This document shows, piece by piece, positions 7,673 to 16,369 of a stretch of 64,000 nt of DNA (positions are counted from its first letter, which is position 1; every line of letters starts with the position of its first letter). The notes under the pieces are model-generated. The model had not been told where the DNA came from, did not search any database, and saw only the letters and a program-made list of their open reading frames with translations. The position numbers and the translations under genes are program-made. The DNA lies in assembly GCA_947066105.1 (NCBI GenBank), contig CAMSYM010000009.1, positions 1-64,000 on the forward strand, written 5' to 3'. The stretch comes from an uncultured Clostridia bacterium. Its GTDB lineage: Bacteria; Bacillota; Clostridia; Christensenellales; Pumilibacteraceae.

Positions 7673-9130
7673 CTAATTTTTTTGTTCTTCGGTCTTGCCG
7701 TCGTCGGCGGGTCGCTCCGCCTGTTCTTCCGCGCGCTTAGCGCGTTTTGCGTTAGCCGTCGAGATCTTGACGGCGGTAACTATCCCCGCCGCTACGAGCG
7801 CAACGAATACCGCGCTCGCAAACACGATCAACACGTTGAAGCCCGCACTGCGGCGCGTGACTATCGGCATGCGCACCTGTCTGACCGACGCCGCTATGAA
7901 CGCGGTCTTGTAATAATCTTCGACGGTGGCGTTGATCTTTTTGATAAGCGTGACCGTGGTCGCTTCCGTAATTTCCAATTGTTTTGCGGCGGCTTCGATA
8001 TACGCGCCGTCGGTCGCGGTCGTGTCCGTGACCTTGGCGAGCCGCGCGTCGATATTAGCCAACTGCAATTCGTATTCCTTCATTTGAAGATAGGCTTCGT
8101 TAAGCTGTCTTTGATACACGTAGTATTCGGCGGGATACGTTACGGTCACGTTGTGCATGCCGTTGCCGTCGGAAGTCGTCGTATTGGGCAAGATCTTGGA
8201 TATTTGGTCTTTGAGCGAGTCGATATAAGTGCTTAACACCTGGATATTGATCTCGCATACTTCCTTGCTCGCTTTGAGCGCGCTCTGCGCCGCCGCCTTG
8301 TTGCGCCAAACGTTATTTGACAAAACATACGCGTTGATGCGCGAATAATTGCTTATGAGCAGATTGAGTTCGCTCGACAATTGCGAGAACGACGTATTGT
8401 TGACGTAAGAAACAAACTTGGGATTTTGCACGATCAATTCGTCGAGAAACGCTTTGACCGAATCGAGTTCTATCGAATATATATCGTAAATATCCACGAA
8501 CTCCACGTCCTTGTTTTGCGAAAGATTGAACGTATCTGTCGCAAACATGTCGGTCACGGTATAACGCTTTTGGAAATCCCTGTAATAGCACTGCACTATC
8601 TTATTGAGCAGTTGCTCCGATTGCGCGTCCGACAGCCCCAATGATTCGGGTTGAGAAATAACTATGTTGAAGCTGGTGGGATACATCTTGTAGTTGCGCA
8701 ACGTGTTAGCCGCTTCGGTATCTCCGTTTGCCGCCGCTTCGACAAGCGCCACATATTCGTCGGTATCCACGCCTTCGACGCGCATTTTTGCGCGAAGCGC
8801 GGAAATATCGGTTATCACGTCGCCGAGATTGGCTTCGGCGACTGCATCCGACAACACGGTCGTCGAAACTATGTGATCGGTGTTGAGCAACGAGCCGTCG
8901 GGCGCAAGACCCGTTTCGATACCGTTGTAGATATATTCTATCGTAGTGGTCGCGATCGGTTCGGACTTGTAAAACGACTTTATAGGCAGAGCCACTGCGG
9001 CGGCTAACAATACAAGGACCGCCGTGTAGATGACCATGCGCAACCAACCTTTCTTAAAAAAGTATGCTACCTTTTTAAAGGTTATGCCTTCTTCGATCTC
9101 GATTTCTTCGTATTCGCAGACCTGATTCAT
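7673..9130 (-). CDS. Wzz-like polysaccharide chain-length / co-polymerase membrane protein
   Basis: A 485-residue protein with the two-transmembrane layout of polysaccharide co-polymerases: a cytoplasmic N-terminus, a TM helix at about residues 31-51, a long external region rich in helices, and a second TM helix at about 432-455 (VLIVFASAVFVALVAAGIV). A charged tail (AKRAKRAEEQAERPADD) follows. No tyrosine kinase domain or kinase gene is nearby, unlike capsule loci. The ATG at 9130 has AAGGAG upstream. Its partner is the downstream GH13 gene, so a role in surface glucan is possible but unproven. Confidence 0.65.
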   Translation of the reverse strand: MNQVCEYEEIEIEEGITFKKVAYFFKKGWLRMVIYTAVLVLLAAAVALPIKSFYKSEPIATTTIEYIYNGIETGLAPDGSLLNTDHIVSTTVLSDAVAEANLGDVITDISALRAKMRVEGVDTDEYVALVEAAANGDTEAANTLRNYKMYPTSFNIVISQPESLGLSDAQSEQLLNKIVQCYYRDFQKRYTVTDMFATDTFNLSQNKDVEFVDIYDIYSIELDSVKAFLDELIVQNPKFVSYVNNTSFSQLSSELNLLISNYSRINAYVLSNNVWRNKAAAQSALKASKEVCEINIQVLSTYIDSLKDQISKILPNTTTSDGNGMHNVTVTYPAEYYVYQRQLNEAYLQMKEYELQLANIDARLAKVTDTTATDGAYIEAAAKQLEITEATTVTLIKKINATVEDYYKTAFIAASVRQVRMPIVTRRSAGFNVLIVFASAVFVALVAAGIVTAVKISTANAKRAKRAEEQAERPADDGKTEEQKN

Positions 9131-9230
9131 AACTTCTCCTTTTGCGTGCTTCTTCGGTATCGCGCGCAACCTATGCGCGCGCTCGAACGCTGTCTAAACG
9201 CGATGATTCGCGCCGTTTTCCTTAGATAAT

Positions 9231-9259
9231 AGTATACACCGAACCCGAACAAAAATCAA
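9231..9259 (-). promoter_or_regulatory. Promoter of the Wzz-GH13 operon
   Basis: TTGATT (9259-9254), a 17-bp spacer and TATACT (9236-9231). The leader to the ATG at 9130 is about 95 nt and contains GC-rich inverted sequence (GCGCGCAACCTATGCGCGCG at 9159-9182). Confidence 0.7.
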
Positions 9260-9317
9260 CAAAATTGCAATATTAAAACCGCAAATACTATTTTTGCGCA
9301 CTGCACATACTATTTTC

Positions 9318-10082
9318 ATGAAAAACATAGTTATCGTAGGCGGCTCGTCGGGCATAGGACTCGCCGTAGTTCAAAATCTCGACGGCGAACACGTTACCAA
9401 CATTTCGCGCTCGCCGTGCGTCGTTGCGGGAGTGAACAATCTCACTGCGGACGTGACAGACGGCGCGGCGCTTAAAAAAGCGTTTTCGCGCATAGAACGC
9501 ATAGACGCGCTTATTTACTGCGCGGGCGTTTCGCTCGCCGCGCCCGTGGAATACACGCAAGCGGACGATTACCGCAAGCTGTTCGACGTCAATCTTCTCG
9601 GCGCGATCGATTGCGTAAAGCTCGCCATGCCGTTGCTTAAAAACAGCGAGGACGGCAGGATAATAATTTTAAGCTCGTCGGGCGGCGTAGCGCCCATCGC
9701 TTTCGACAGCTTTTATTCGGCGAGCAAAGCGGGCGTGATAGCGTTATGCAAGTCGTTACGGCTCGAAGCGCCGTTCGTGAAAAGCACCGCCGTCGTGATA
9801 GGCGGAACGCAAACGCAATTCTCGTTCAAGCGCAAGGTATACACCGATTGCGGCGACTACGACGATAAGCTAAAAAACGCGTCCGACGCGCTCATCAAGA
9901 TAGAACAAACGGGCTACACCGCGGAAACCGTAGCGCGCAAGATAGTAAAAATAGTTTACGACGCAGACCCGCCGCCCACCGTCACCGTCGGCGCGAAAAA
10001 CAAGCTCATGCTCGGACTGTATAAAATCCTGCCGTGGCGGTTGAAGCTCGCCGCGCTACGCGCGACGTACGGACTGAATTGA
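9318..10082 (+). CDS. Short-chain dehydrogenase/reductase
   Basis: A 254-residue SDR with the NAD(P)-binding motif GGSSGIG at residues 7-13, a CAG motif (ALIYCAGVSL), the catalytic Ser (LSSSGG) and the YSASK motif with Tyr and Lys. The substrate is unknown. The ATG at 9318 follows a sequence with no Shine-Dalgarno, so the mRNA may have a very short leader. The gene is divergent from the Wzz operon and is followed by a hairpin at 10084-10128. Confidence 0.88.
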   Translation: MKNIVIVGGSSGIGLAVVQNLDGEHVTNISRSPCVVAGVNNLTADVTDGAALKKAFSRIERIDALIYCAGVSLAAPVEYTQADDYRKLFDVNLLGAIDCVKLAMPLLKNSEDGRIIILSSSGGVAPIAFDSFYSASKAGVIALCKSLRLEAPFVKSTAVVIGGTQTQFSFKRKVYTDCGDYDDKLKNASDALIKIEQTGYTAETVARKIVKIVYDADPPPTVTVGAKNKLMLGLYKILPWRLKLAALRATYGLN

Positions 10083-10083
10083 C

Positions 10084-10128
10084 GTAAGTATTTTAAATGA
10101 AAGCGTTTGCGCTATCGCTTTTACTTAC
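10084..10128 (+). terminator. Hairpin after the SDR gene
   Basis: Nested pairs GTAAGT/ACTTAC and AAAGCG/CGCTTT follow the stop codon at 10082. The T-run is short (TTTT), so termination strength is uncertain. Confidence 0.5.
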
Positions 10129-10173
10129 AAAAGCCGAATACAAACGACATATACGGTTATATCGCGGCACCGA

Positions 10174-11070
10174 TCAACGCCTATGATCTATCTCGAAAAG
10201 ATCGAGATACTTTTTGAACTTGTCCTGCGCCGCAAGACAGGTATCGCGCAGATATCCTTTTTCGTTTTTCCATTCCCGCAATCCGCGGTAATAAAAAAGC
10301 TTCAATTCATCGTCTATTATGAACGGAACGATGTCATGCTTTAAGCACTCCTTAAATAACAAAAGCCTGCCTACACGCCCGTTTCCGTCTTGAAAAGGAT
10401 GTATGCACTCGAATCTGTAATGAAAATCCAAAAGATCGTCGAAAGACTTTTCTTTATCGGCGTTGTATTCAGATAACAGCGATTTCATTTTTTCCGCTAC
10501 TTCTTCGGGTCGAGCCGTAAGCATATCGCCGACGGTATTCGGCAATTTTTTATAATCTCCTACGGCAAACCGATCCCGACGCGCTTGCGTAGTGCCGCTT
10601 TTTAACGTGCGGTGCAACAGCTTTACAAACGCTTCGGTCATCGGTTTTTTTGCGCTGTCTATGACTATATCTATACACTTAAAATGATTGGCTGTTTCTA
10701 TGATATCGTCGACATTTACCGCGCCGTTTTCCAAGCCGACGGTATTGGTTTCGAATATATACCGCGTTTGCTCGTGCGTGAGCTTACTGCCTTCCATATG
10801 ATTGGAATTATAAGTCAGCTCTATCTGCACTTTGTGATATATCCCGCCCGATAACCCGACATTCTTTTCCGCTTTCAAAATATCGAGCAACGCGGACGGT
10901 GCGTCGGCGCGCTTGTTCGCCCTATCCGGTTTTTGCGCGTCTTCGGGGATATTCCATGTTTTGCCCGTCAAAAAAGCGCCGTCCACCTTTCCGGTAGCGC
11001 AATAATTCCGAACGCTGCGTTCGGATAAATTCCATTTTTTTGCGATCTGCACGACCGATAAAAATTTCAT
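10174..11070 (-). CDS. Fic-domain protein with N-terminal helix-turn-helix
   Basis: A 298-residue protein. Residues 1-45 form a DNA-binding helix-turn-helix (SVVQIAKKWNLSERSVRNY). The C-terminal Fic domain carries HPFQDGNGRVGR with catalytic H224, so it can be expected to transfer AMP from ATP to a target hydroxyl. An inhibitory-helix motif of the (S/T)xxxE(G/N) type, SNHMEG, lies at about residues 89-94 and marks it as an autoinhibited class II Fic protein. ATG 11070 has GAGG upstream. An 11-bp inverted repeat flanks its promoter (11103-11153), which suggests autorepression through the HTH. No antitoxin gene is adjacent. Confidence 0.9.
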   Translation of the reverse strand: MKFLSVVQIAKKWNLSERSVRNYCATGKVDGAFLTGKTWNIPEDAQKPDRANKRADAPSALLDILKAEKNVGLSGGIYHKVQIELTYNSNHMEGSKLTHEQTRYIFETNTVGLENGAVNVDDIIETANHFKCIDIVIDSAKKPMTEAFVKLLHRTLKSGTTQARRDRFAVGDYKKLPNTVGDMLTARPEEVAEKMKSLLSEYNADKEKSFDDLLDFHYRFECIHPFQDGNGRVGRLLLFKECLKHDIVPFIIDDELKLFYYRGLREWKNEKGYLRDTCLAAQDKFKKYLDLFEIDHRR

Positions 11071-11089
11071 TGTATCTACCTCGATACCG

Positions 11090-11118
11090 AGTATAGCATA
11101 TTATCGGCAAAAAAGCAA
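11090..11118 (-). promoter_or_regulatory. Promoter of the Fic gene
   Basis: TTGCTT (11118-11113), a 17-bp spacer and TATACT (11095-11090), 20 nt upstream of the start codon. Confidence 0.7.
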
Positions 11119-11153
11119 ATAAATATTGAGTTTTGTTCGGTATTTTTGCCGAT
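11103..11153. promoter_or_regulatory. Inverted repeat overlapping the Fic promoter, candidate operator
   Basis: ATCGGCAAAAA (11103-11113) and its exact inverse TTTTTGCCGAT (11143-11153) are separated by 29 bp. The proximal arm covers the -35. The arm core GCCGAT also lies in a small hairpin, TTGCCGATAGCGGCAA, at 11146-11161. Confidence 0.5.
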
Positions 11154-11183
11154 AGCGGCAATGTGCAGATAATTTACCTTAGT

Positions 11184-12242
11184 TCAAATTTCCACTATAT
11201 TGACGTCAAATCCGTCGAAGTCGGTTTTGTCCGTCGCGGTGACTATCGACTGAAATCCGTCGAGAGAATCGAGCAGTTTTTTTCGCCTGCCGACGTCAAG
11301 CTCGCTGAACACGTCGTCGAGCAAAAGCACCGGGCTTGTGCCTATAACGTCGGTGAGCAGGCGCATTTCGGCAAGCTTCATTGCGAGCGCGGCGGTGCGT
11401 TGCTGACCCTGCGAACCGTACGCGCGCAGATCCACGCCGTCGACGCTTATCTTTATATCGTCCTTGTGCGGACCTGTATGCGTGTATTTAAGCCGCATAT
11501 CGCTTTCGCGGTCGGCGGCGAACCTTTTCAACAGCGCGCATTTGATCTCATTCGCGCCGTCGCCGTGCGCGCCTTCGTATTCGAGCGCGAGTTTTTCCTT
11601 CTCACCCGACAAAAAGTTATGCCGCTCGGACGCTATCGGCGTGAGCCGATCTATAAACCCGCGTCGACTCTTGACTATCTTAGCGCCGACGTCCGCCAAA
11701 AGCTCGTCCCACGGCGCGAGCGTGTTATCGTTAGCCCCGCCGCTTTTTAAAAGCTTGTTGCGGCTTTGCAAAACTTTATCGTACTGCGACAGCGCCGAAA
11801 AGTACGTTTTGGATATTTGGCACAGCGAAATATCCATGAACCGTCTGCGATCGGCGGGCGCGTCTTTGACTATCTTCAAGCCGTCGGGGCAAAACAACAC
11901 CACGGGACAAACGCCCATAAGCTCGCTAATGCGCGTTATAGGCAATCCGTTGATCGCGACGCGCTTATTGACTTCGCGGTCGATGATGATGCGCACCGTT
12001 TCGGTCGCGCCGAGCTTTTCCGCCGTAACGTCGATAAACGCGCGCGGCGCGCCGTTTTTTATAAGCTCGCGGTCGCGCGGCGTGCGAAACGACTTGCCCA
12101 CGCCCGCAAAATACACCGACTCCAACAGATTGGTCTTTCCGCGCGCATTCGCTCCGACAAACGCATTGCGTTCGGGCGCGAGCGTAACGACGCGTTCCGA
12201 CGCGTTGCGGTAATCTTTGACTTTTATATTTTTTACGATCAC
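11184..12242 (-). CDS. recF: DNA replication and repair protein RecF
   Basis: A 352-residue SMC-like ATPase that binds gapped DNA and helps load RecA with RecO and RecR. The N-terminus IKVKDYRN, the Walker A loop GANARGKTN at about residues 29-37, the signature region YGSQGQQRT and the Walker B LLLDDVFSELD are all present. The length is normal. It overlaps the upstream hydrolase gene by 4 nt (ATGA), so they are translationally coupled. The usual dnaA-dnaN-recF-gyrB neighbours are absent. Confidence 0.95.
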   Translation of the reverse strand: MIVKNIKVKDYRNASERVVTLAPERNAFVGANARGKTNLLESVYFAGVGKSFRTPRDRELIKNGAPRAFIDVTAEKLGATETVRIIIDREVNKRVAINGLPITRISELMGVCPVVLFCPDGLKIVKDAPADRRRFMDISLCQISKTYFSALSQYDKVLQSRNKLLKSGGANDNTLAPWDELLADVGAKIVKSRRGFIDRLTPIASERHNFLSGEKEKLALEYEGAHGDGANEIKCALLKRFAADRESDMRLKYTHTGPHKDDIKISVDGVDLRAYGSQGQQRTAALAMKLAEMRLLTDVIGTSPVLLLDDVFSELDVGRRKKLLDSLDGFQSIVTATDKTDFDGFDVNIVEI

Positions 12243-13630
12243 TTGCGCTCGCGTCCTTTACCGTTCGCGCTTTTTCCGCCGTTGCCGGTAAGAACGAAAT
12301 GCAACGCCGCCGCGATCACAAGCGCCGCATAGCCCGACCATGCGACTACGCCCCATTTGAGCTTTATCCCCATAAACTCGCGGTAAATGAGTACTTCGGG
12401 ATAAATACACGGCGGCAGCTCCGGCGGATCGTCGGGTTCGATCGGCTTGCTCGCATTGTCGCCGTAAAACAAGCTGTACTCGCCGTTATCGTCTACGCGC
12501 ACGGACAGCGTTATATCGCCGACGCGATCGGTACGCAAAATATTTTCGTCGGGAACGCCCATCGCTTTCAGCCTGTCGAGCGTTTCCGCATGCGGGTGAC
12601 CGTATTTATTACCGTCGTCGGCGTTACATGAAAATATGTAGTAAGCCGATCTCGCGCCGCTTTCCGTAGTCAACACGTCAAGAAACGCTTGGGATGTGGA
12701 AGTGCGCGACCCGTGATGTCCCGCCTTTATAACGTTAACGTTATATGTGTCGGTGAACACATCGTATTTATCGGTCACTCCGTCGGTTTTAGCAGATTCT
12801 ACCTTTGCAACGAACTCCGCTTCGTTCTCCTTTTCCGCATCGCCCGATAACGCGAACTTAAATCCGCGATATTCGAATATCATTATCGACGAATAATTAT
12901 TGGCGTCCGAATACGCTCCGTTTGCGTATAACGGAGAATAAAACGTTAAAGTGTACTCATCATCGCCGTCGCCGCCGTAAATCGTTTGCGTATCGTCGGT
13001 AGCATCCGTAACGATCACCTGCGGCGTAAAGTCATCGTTCGTCTTATATGCGCTCACCAAAAAATCTTTATACGTCGCGCTTGACGCTTCGTCGTGATAC
13101 GGCAAAAGATCGTCCGCGCCGGGATCGGTAAAACCCGCATAAGTCGATTTCACATTAGGTCTGTAAACCACATACGCAGGATAGGCATTAAGCACATCGT
13201 CAAGCGAACCGCAATGATCGGCATCCGCATGAGTAAGTATAGCATAATCGAAATATTTAAAATCCGACGGCAATGTATTTTTAATAAAATCCATTACCGC
13301 TGTTTTATGATGGTTAAACCTATTTGCGCCGTCGATTATCATGGTCTTACCGTCAGGCAACTCCATTATGCAACAATCGCCCTGACCGACGTCCACATAA
13401 TGTACGGATAATCCGCCGTCGCTACCGCTCGCCGATACCCGCACGCCGTCCGTTTTTTGTTCCAAAACGACGATATCCTTTTCGTCGACGTCCGCCGCGG
13501 ACACATAATACAACAGTCCGAGCTTCAATTCGATATCGCGCGACCATGCCATGGAGACGGCGAGCGCTATCGCTATTATCGCGAGCGCCGCCAGATCTGT
13601 TATAAGCGTTAATTTTTTTCGTCTTTGCAT
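12239..13630 (-). CDS. Membrane-anchored ComEC/Rec2-like MBL-fold hydrolase
   Basis: A 463-residue protein with an N-terminal TM helix (residues about 10-29), an extracytoplasmic metallo-beta-lactamase-fold domain and a C-terminal TM helix (about 420-442). The MBL domain opens with VHYVDVGQGDCCIM and carries HADADHCG and, later, AGHHGS, as in the DNA-degrading domain of ComEC. The ComEC channel domain is missing, so this is a stand-alone family member, probably an extracellular nuclease or phosphodiesterase (inference). The ATG at 13630 is preferred to a GTG at 13639. It is coupled to recF by a 4-nt overlap. Confidence 0.8.
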   Translation of the reverse strand: MQRRKKLTLITDLAALAIIAIALAVSMAWSRDIELKLGLLYYVSAADVDEKDIVVLEQKTDGVRVSASGSDGGLSVHYVDVGQGDCCIMELPDGKTMIIDGANRFNHHKTAVMDFIKNTLPSDFKYFDYAILTHADADHCGSLDDVLNAYPAYVVYRPNVKSTYAGFTDPGADDLLPYHDEASSATYKDFLVSAYKTNDDFTPQVIVTDATDDTQTIYGGDGDDEYTLTFYSPLYANGAYSDANNYSSIMIFEYRGFKFALSGDAEKENEAEFVAKVESAKTDGVTDKYDVFTDTYNVNVIKAGHHGSRTSTSQAFLDVLTTESGARSAYYIFSCNADDGNKYGHPHAETLDRLKAMGVPDENILRTDRVGDITLSVRVDDNGEYSLFYGDNASKPIEPDDPPELPPCIYPEVLIYREFMGIKLKWGVVAWSGYAALVIAAALHFVLTGNGGKSANGKGRERK

Positions 13631-13727
13631 GCTGTACACCGATCACGGACATATGTTTTGCCGTATTTTGTCGAAATTTGTCTGACTGTGTAACGTATTG
13701 CCGAATAATGTCGTAACGTCGGAGCCG

Positions 13728-14522
13728 TCAATCTTCCGCCGCGAACAAAGCCTTTATCTCGGCGCATTTTTCTTTCGCCGCTATATAACCCAGCTCGATC
13801 ATTTCCGCATAACCGCGCTTGCTCGTCGCCTTGAACGCCGAAGTATCGGGCGCGATTATCACGTCCGACTGCATAAGTCCCAAAGTCGACGCATTGGCGC
13901 TCATTATGGAAAACACCGCTTTGAGCATATCGAACAACCCAGTGCCGTCCGTGCCGCTGCCGCGCGTACCGTGCGCGTCGACGGTAACTACCTTTTTCGC
14001 GCCGAGCATGCGCGCCACGTCCGCGGGGATATTGTTTACAAGCCCGCCGTCGGACAGATTCATGCCGTCCTTTTTGAGCGGCGCGTATATTATAGGATAT
14101 GCGGACGACGCCGAAACCGCATCAAGCACCGACCCGCCGTCCATTATGACCTGCTTGCCCGTTTTGATATCGGTCGCGACCGCCGCGTATTTTTTATACA
14201 GGTTTTCGATCCGAGCGTCGCCGACGAGCGGATATATCATCTTTCCGATCTTTCGCGGATCGTCGGCTTTTAAAAGCAAGCTTCCGTGCAGATCGCCGAA
14301 CTCGATACGCTCAGCCGCGTCCGCTATCTCGTCCGGTCCGATACCCGCGCAGTAAAGCGCGCCGACTATGCTCCCGACCGACGTGCCGACGCACAGGTCG
14401 AAGTCTATGCCTTCTTCCTTAAACGCTTTGAGCGCGCCGACCTGAACAAACCCGCGCGCTCCGCCACCGCCCAGCACCAGCCCGACGGTAGGACGGGCGG
14501 TCGAATTACGGTTCTTTCTCAT
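13728..14522 (-). CDS. Patatin-like phospholipase
   Basis: A 264-residue serine lipase of the bacterial patatin/RssA type with a Ser-Asp dyad. It has the oxyanion loop GGGGARG, the nucleophile elbow GTSVG (S48) and the catalytic Asp in the DGG motif (LSDGGLVNN). There is no signal peptide or TM helix, so it is probably cytoplasmic. It starts 1 nt after the pdxT stop and is thus the last gene of the pdxS-pdxT operon. A functional link with PLP synthesis is not known. Confidence 0.9.
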   Translation of the reverse strand: MRKNRNSTARPTVGLVLGGGGARGFVQVGALKAFKEEGIDFDLCVGTSVGSIVGALYCAGIGPDEIADAAERIEFGDLHGSLLLKADDPRKIGKMIYPLVGDARIENLYKKYAAVATDIKTGKQVIMDGGSVLDAVSASSAYPIIYAPLKKDGMNLSDGGLVNNIPADVARMLGAKKVVTVDAHGTRGSGTDGTGLFDMLKAVFSIMSANASTLGLMQSDVIIAPDTSAFKATSKRGYAEMIELGYIAAKEKCAEIKALFAAED

Positions 14523-14523
14523 A

Positions 14524-15093
14524 TCAATCTTTACTGTCGATCATGCCGACGAAATATTTATGTACGCGGTTGTCGCGCGTCATTTCGGGATGGAACGCGG
14601 TGGCGAGAATATTGCCCTGCCGCACCGCCACAGGCACGCCGTCATGCTCGGCAAGCGTAGTAACGCCGTCGCCGACGCGCGTTATCATGGGCGCGCGGAT
14701 AAACACCATGGGCATGTACATGCCGTCGAAATCTTCGTCGGCTACAAAGCTGTCTATCTGCCTGCCGTACGCATTGCGCTTGACGTCGACGTCGAGCGAT
14801 CCGAAATACGCCGACTCGCCGTCGATATGCGACGCGAGCAATATAAGCCCCGCGCACGTTCCCCAAACGGGCATGCCGGCAAGTATGCGCTCGCGAATGG
14901 GCGTGCCGAGATTGAAGGAATCGAGCAACCGCCGTATGGTCGTGCTTTCGCCGCCGGGTATGATAAGCCCGTCCACGCTCGCCAGATCGTCGATCGTTCT
15001 GACGGGGACAACGCCTATTTTTTTATTGACGGACGTTATCATTTTTATATGCTCTTTGACAGAGCCTTGCAATGCCAATACGCCTATATTCAT
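14524..15093 (-). CDS. pdxT: PLP synthase glutaminase subunit PdxT
   Basis: A 189-residue class I glutamine amidotransferase that supplies ammonia to PdxS. It has LALQGSVKEH at the N-terminus, the PGGEST loop, the nucleophile Cys in WGTCAG (C80) and the HPE of the His-Glu pair (AFHPEM). The length is typical. It is transcribed with pdxS but separated from it by 252 nt that hold a long imperfect palindrome (15181-15342), which is unusual for this gene pair. Confidence 0.96.
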   Translation of the reverse strand: MNIGVLALQGSVKEHIKMITSVNKKIGVVPVRTIDDLASVDGLIIPGGESTTIRRLLDSFNLGTPIRERILAGMPVWGTCAGLILLASHIDGESAYFGSLDVDVKRNAYGRQIDSFVADEDFDGMYMPMVFIRAPMITRVGDGVTTLAEHDGVPVAVRQGNILATAFHPEMTRDNRVHKYFVGMIDSKD

Positions 15094-15180
15094 AAAAACC
15101 TCTGTTATAAAATCGACCGCTTCGCAGTGATCAATAAAATTCGACGGATTTTTAAACCTTTATCCTACGATAAACGCATA

Positions 15181-15342
15181 AACCTTTGAAAACGTGCGGC
15201 GAGAACGATTTGCGTCGATGTTTTCGAGCGAGAACTAGGCGCGTCGCCCGCAGTCGTATGTTTACTATACGAACAAGGGCGAGCAACGACGTTATCGCCG
15301 AAAACAGTAGCAAAACGTATCGCAAGCACGCTTGAAAAGGTT
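15181..15342. repeat. 162-nt imperfect palindrome between pdxS and pdxT
   Basis: The left arm from AACCTTTGAAAACGTGC and the right arm ending GCACGCTTGAAAAGGTT are imperfect inverses for about 68 nt, centred near 15262. The loop contains CGTAT/ATACG. It starts 4 nt after the pdxS stop. No second copy occurs in this window and no coding potential is evident. It could be a stable mRNA hairpin that lowers pdxT relative to pdxS, a small RNA, or a degenerate palindromic mobile element. Confidence 0.65.
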
Positions 15343-15345
15343 AAA

Positions 15346-16251
15346 TTACCAGCCGCGTTTTGCGAGCCGCTCCGCCTCGCTCATGCCTTCCACGTCCAGA
15401 CCGCGCATGGCGTCGCCCAGACCGTAGCTTACGCCCGCAAGTATGGCGGGATCGCCGTAATACGCGACAGCCTTGACTATCGCTTCGGCACGGCGTTTTG
15501 GATCGCTCGATTTGAATATGCCGCTGCCGACAAACACGCCGTCCGCGCCGAGTTGCATCATGAGCGCGGCGTCCGCGGGCGTCGCTATGCCGCCGGCGGC
15601 GAAATTGACAACGGGCAACGCTTTGTTCTTTGCGACCGCCCGCACGAGATCGAGCGGCGCGCCTATATCCTTGGCGTACGTAGCCAGCTGTTCGCTCGGA
15701 AGCGCTGACACCTCGGCTATCTGCGACCGCATTTTGCGCATATGCTTGACCGCCTCCACGACGTCGCCCGTACCGGCTTCGCCCTTGGTGCGGATCATGG
15801 ACGCGCCCTCGGCGATACGGCGCAACGCTTCGCCGAGATCGCGCGCGCCGCATACGAACGGCGTGTCGAACTTGGTCTTATCTATATGATACATATCGTC
15901 GGCGGGCGTAAGCACCTCGCTTTCGTCTATGTAGTCTATCTTGATCGCTTCGAGTATCTGCGCTTCCACAAAATGCCCGATACGCACCTTTGCCATAACG
16001 GGAATGGACACCGCCTTTTGTATCTCGGATATCATTTTGGGATCGGACATGCGCGCAACGCCGCCGTCCTTGCGGATATCCGCAGGCACACGTTCGAGCG
16101 CCATTACCGCCACCGCGCCCGCCTGCTCGGCGATGACCGCCTGCTCGGCGTTGGTAACGTCCATTATCACGCCGCCTTTGAGCATTTGCGCAAGATTGCG
16201 GTTAAGAAGCTTTCTGTTGCTTGCCGCTTTGATTTCGTCTTTTACTGCCAT
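15346..16251 (-). CDS. pdxS: PLP synthase subunit PdxS
   Basis: A 301-residue TIM-barrel enzyme that builds pyridoxal 5'-phosphate from ribose 5-phosphate, glyceraldehyde 3-phosphate and ammonia from PdxT. GGVIMDV, the [10 protein letters not shown] segment with Schiff-base Lys88, the [15 protein letters not shown] run and the second-site Lys in [10 protein letters not shown] are diagnostic. The ATG at 16251 has GGAGG upstream. It is the first gene of the operon with pdxT and the patatin gene. Confidence 0.97.
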   Translation of the reverse strand: MAVKDEIKAASNRKLLNRNLAQMLKGGVIMDVTNAEQAVIAEQAGAVAVMALERVPADIRKDGGVARMSDPKMISEIQKAVSIPVMAKVRIGHFVEAQILEAIKIDYIDESEVLTPADDMYHIDKTKFDTPFVCGARDLGEALRRIAEGASMIRTKGEAGTGDVVEAVKHMRKMRSQIAEVSALPSEQLATYAKDIGAPLDLVRAVAKNKALPVVNFAAGGIATPADAALMMQLGADGVFVGSGIFKSSDPKRRAEAIVKAVAYYGDPAILAGVSYGLGDAMRGLDVEGMSEAERLAKRGW

Positions 16252-16317
16252 TTTAACCTCCGAGCTTGTAGCTCATTTTCGTTGTCTGTTATTTTCGATC
16301 GCCCCGCAAGGGGTCCG

Positions 16318-16365
16318 ACAATTACGCATTCTTGATTGACCATCAATTCCGAATTCCTAATTTAA
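16318..16365. repeat. Short AT-rich intergenic repeat tail
   Basis: The segment carries CAATTACGCATTCTTGATTG and AATTCCGAATTCCTAATT. This is the same vocabulary as the tails of the family B elements at 3361-3420 and 48350-48385. It sits between rplI and pdxS and is probably a remnant of such an element. A short CCCC-GCAA-GGGG hairpin lies beside it at 16302-16313. Confidence 0.5.
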
Positions 16366-16369
16366 ACGA

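Noticed and set aside
9265..9291. Promoter TTGCAA/TACTAT for the SDR gene
   Set aside because: The spacing is only 15 bp, so I did not list it. The SDR promoter remains unidentified.
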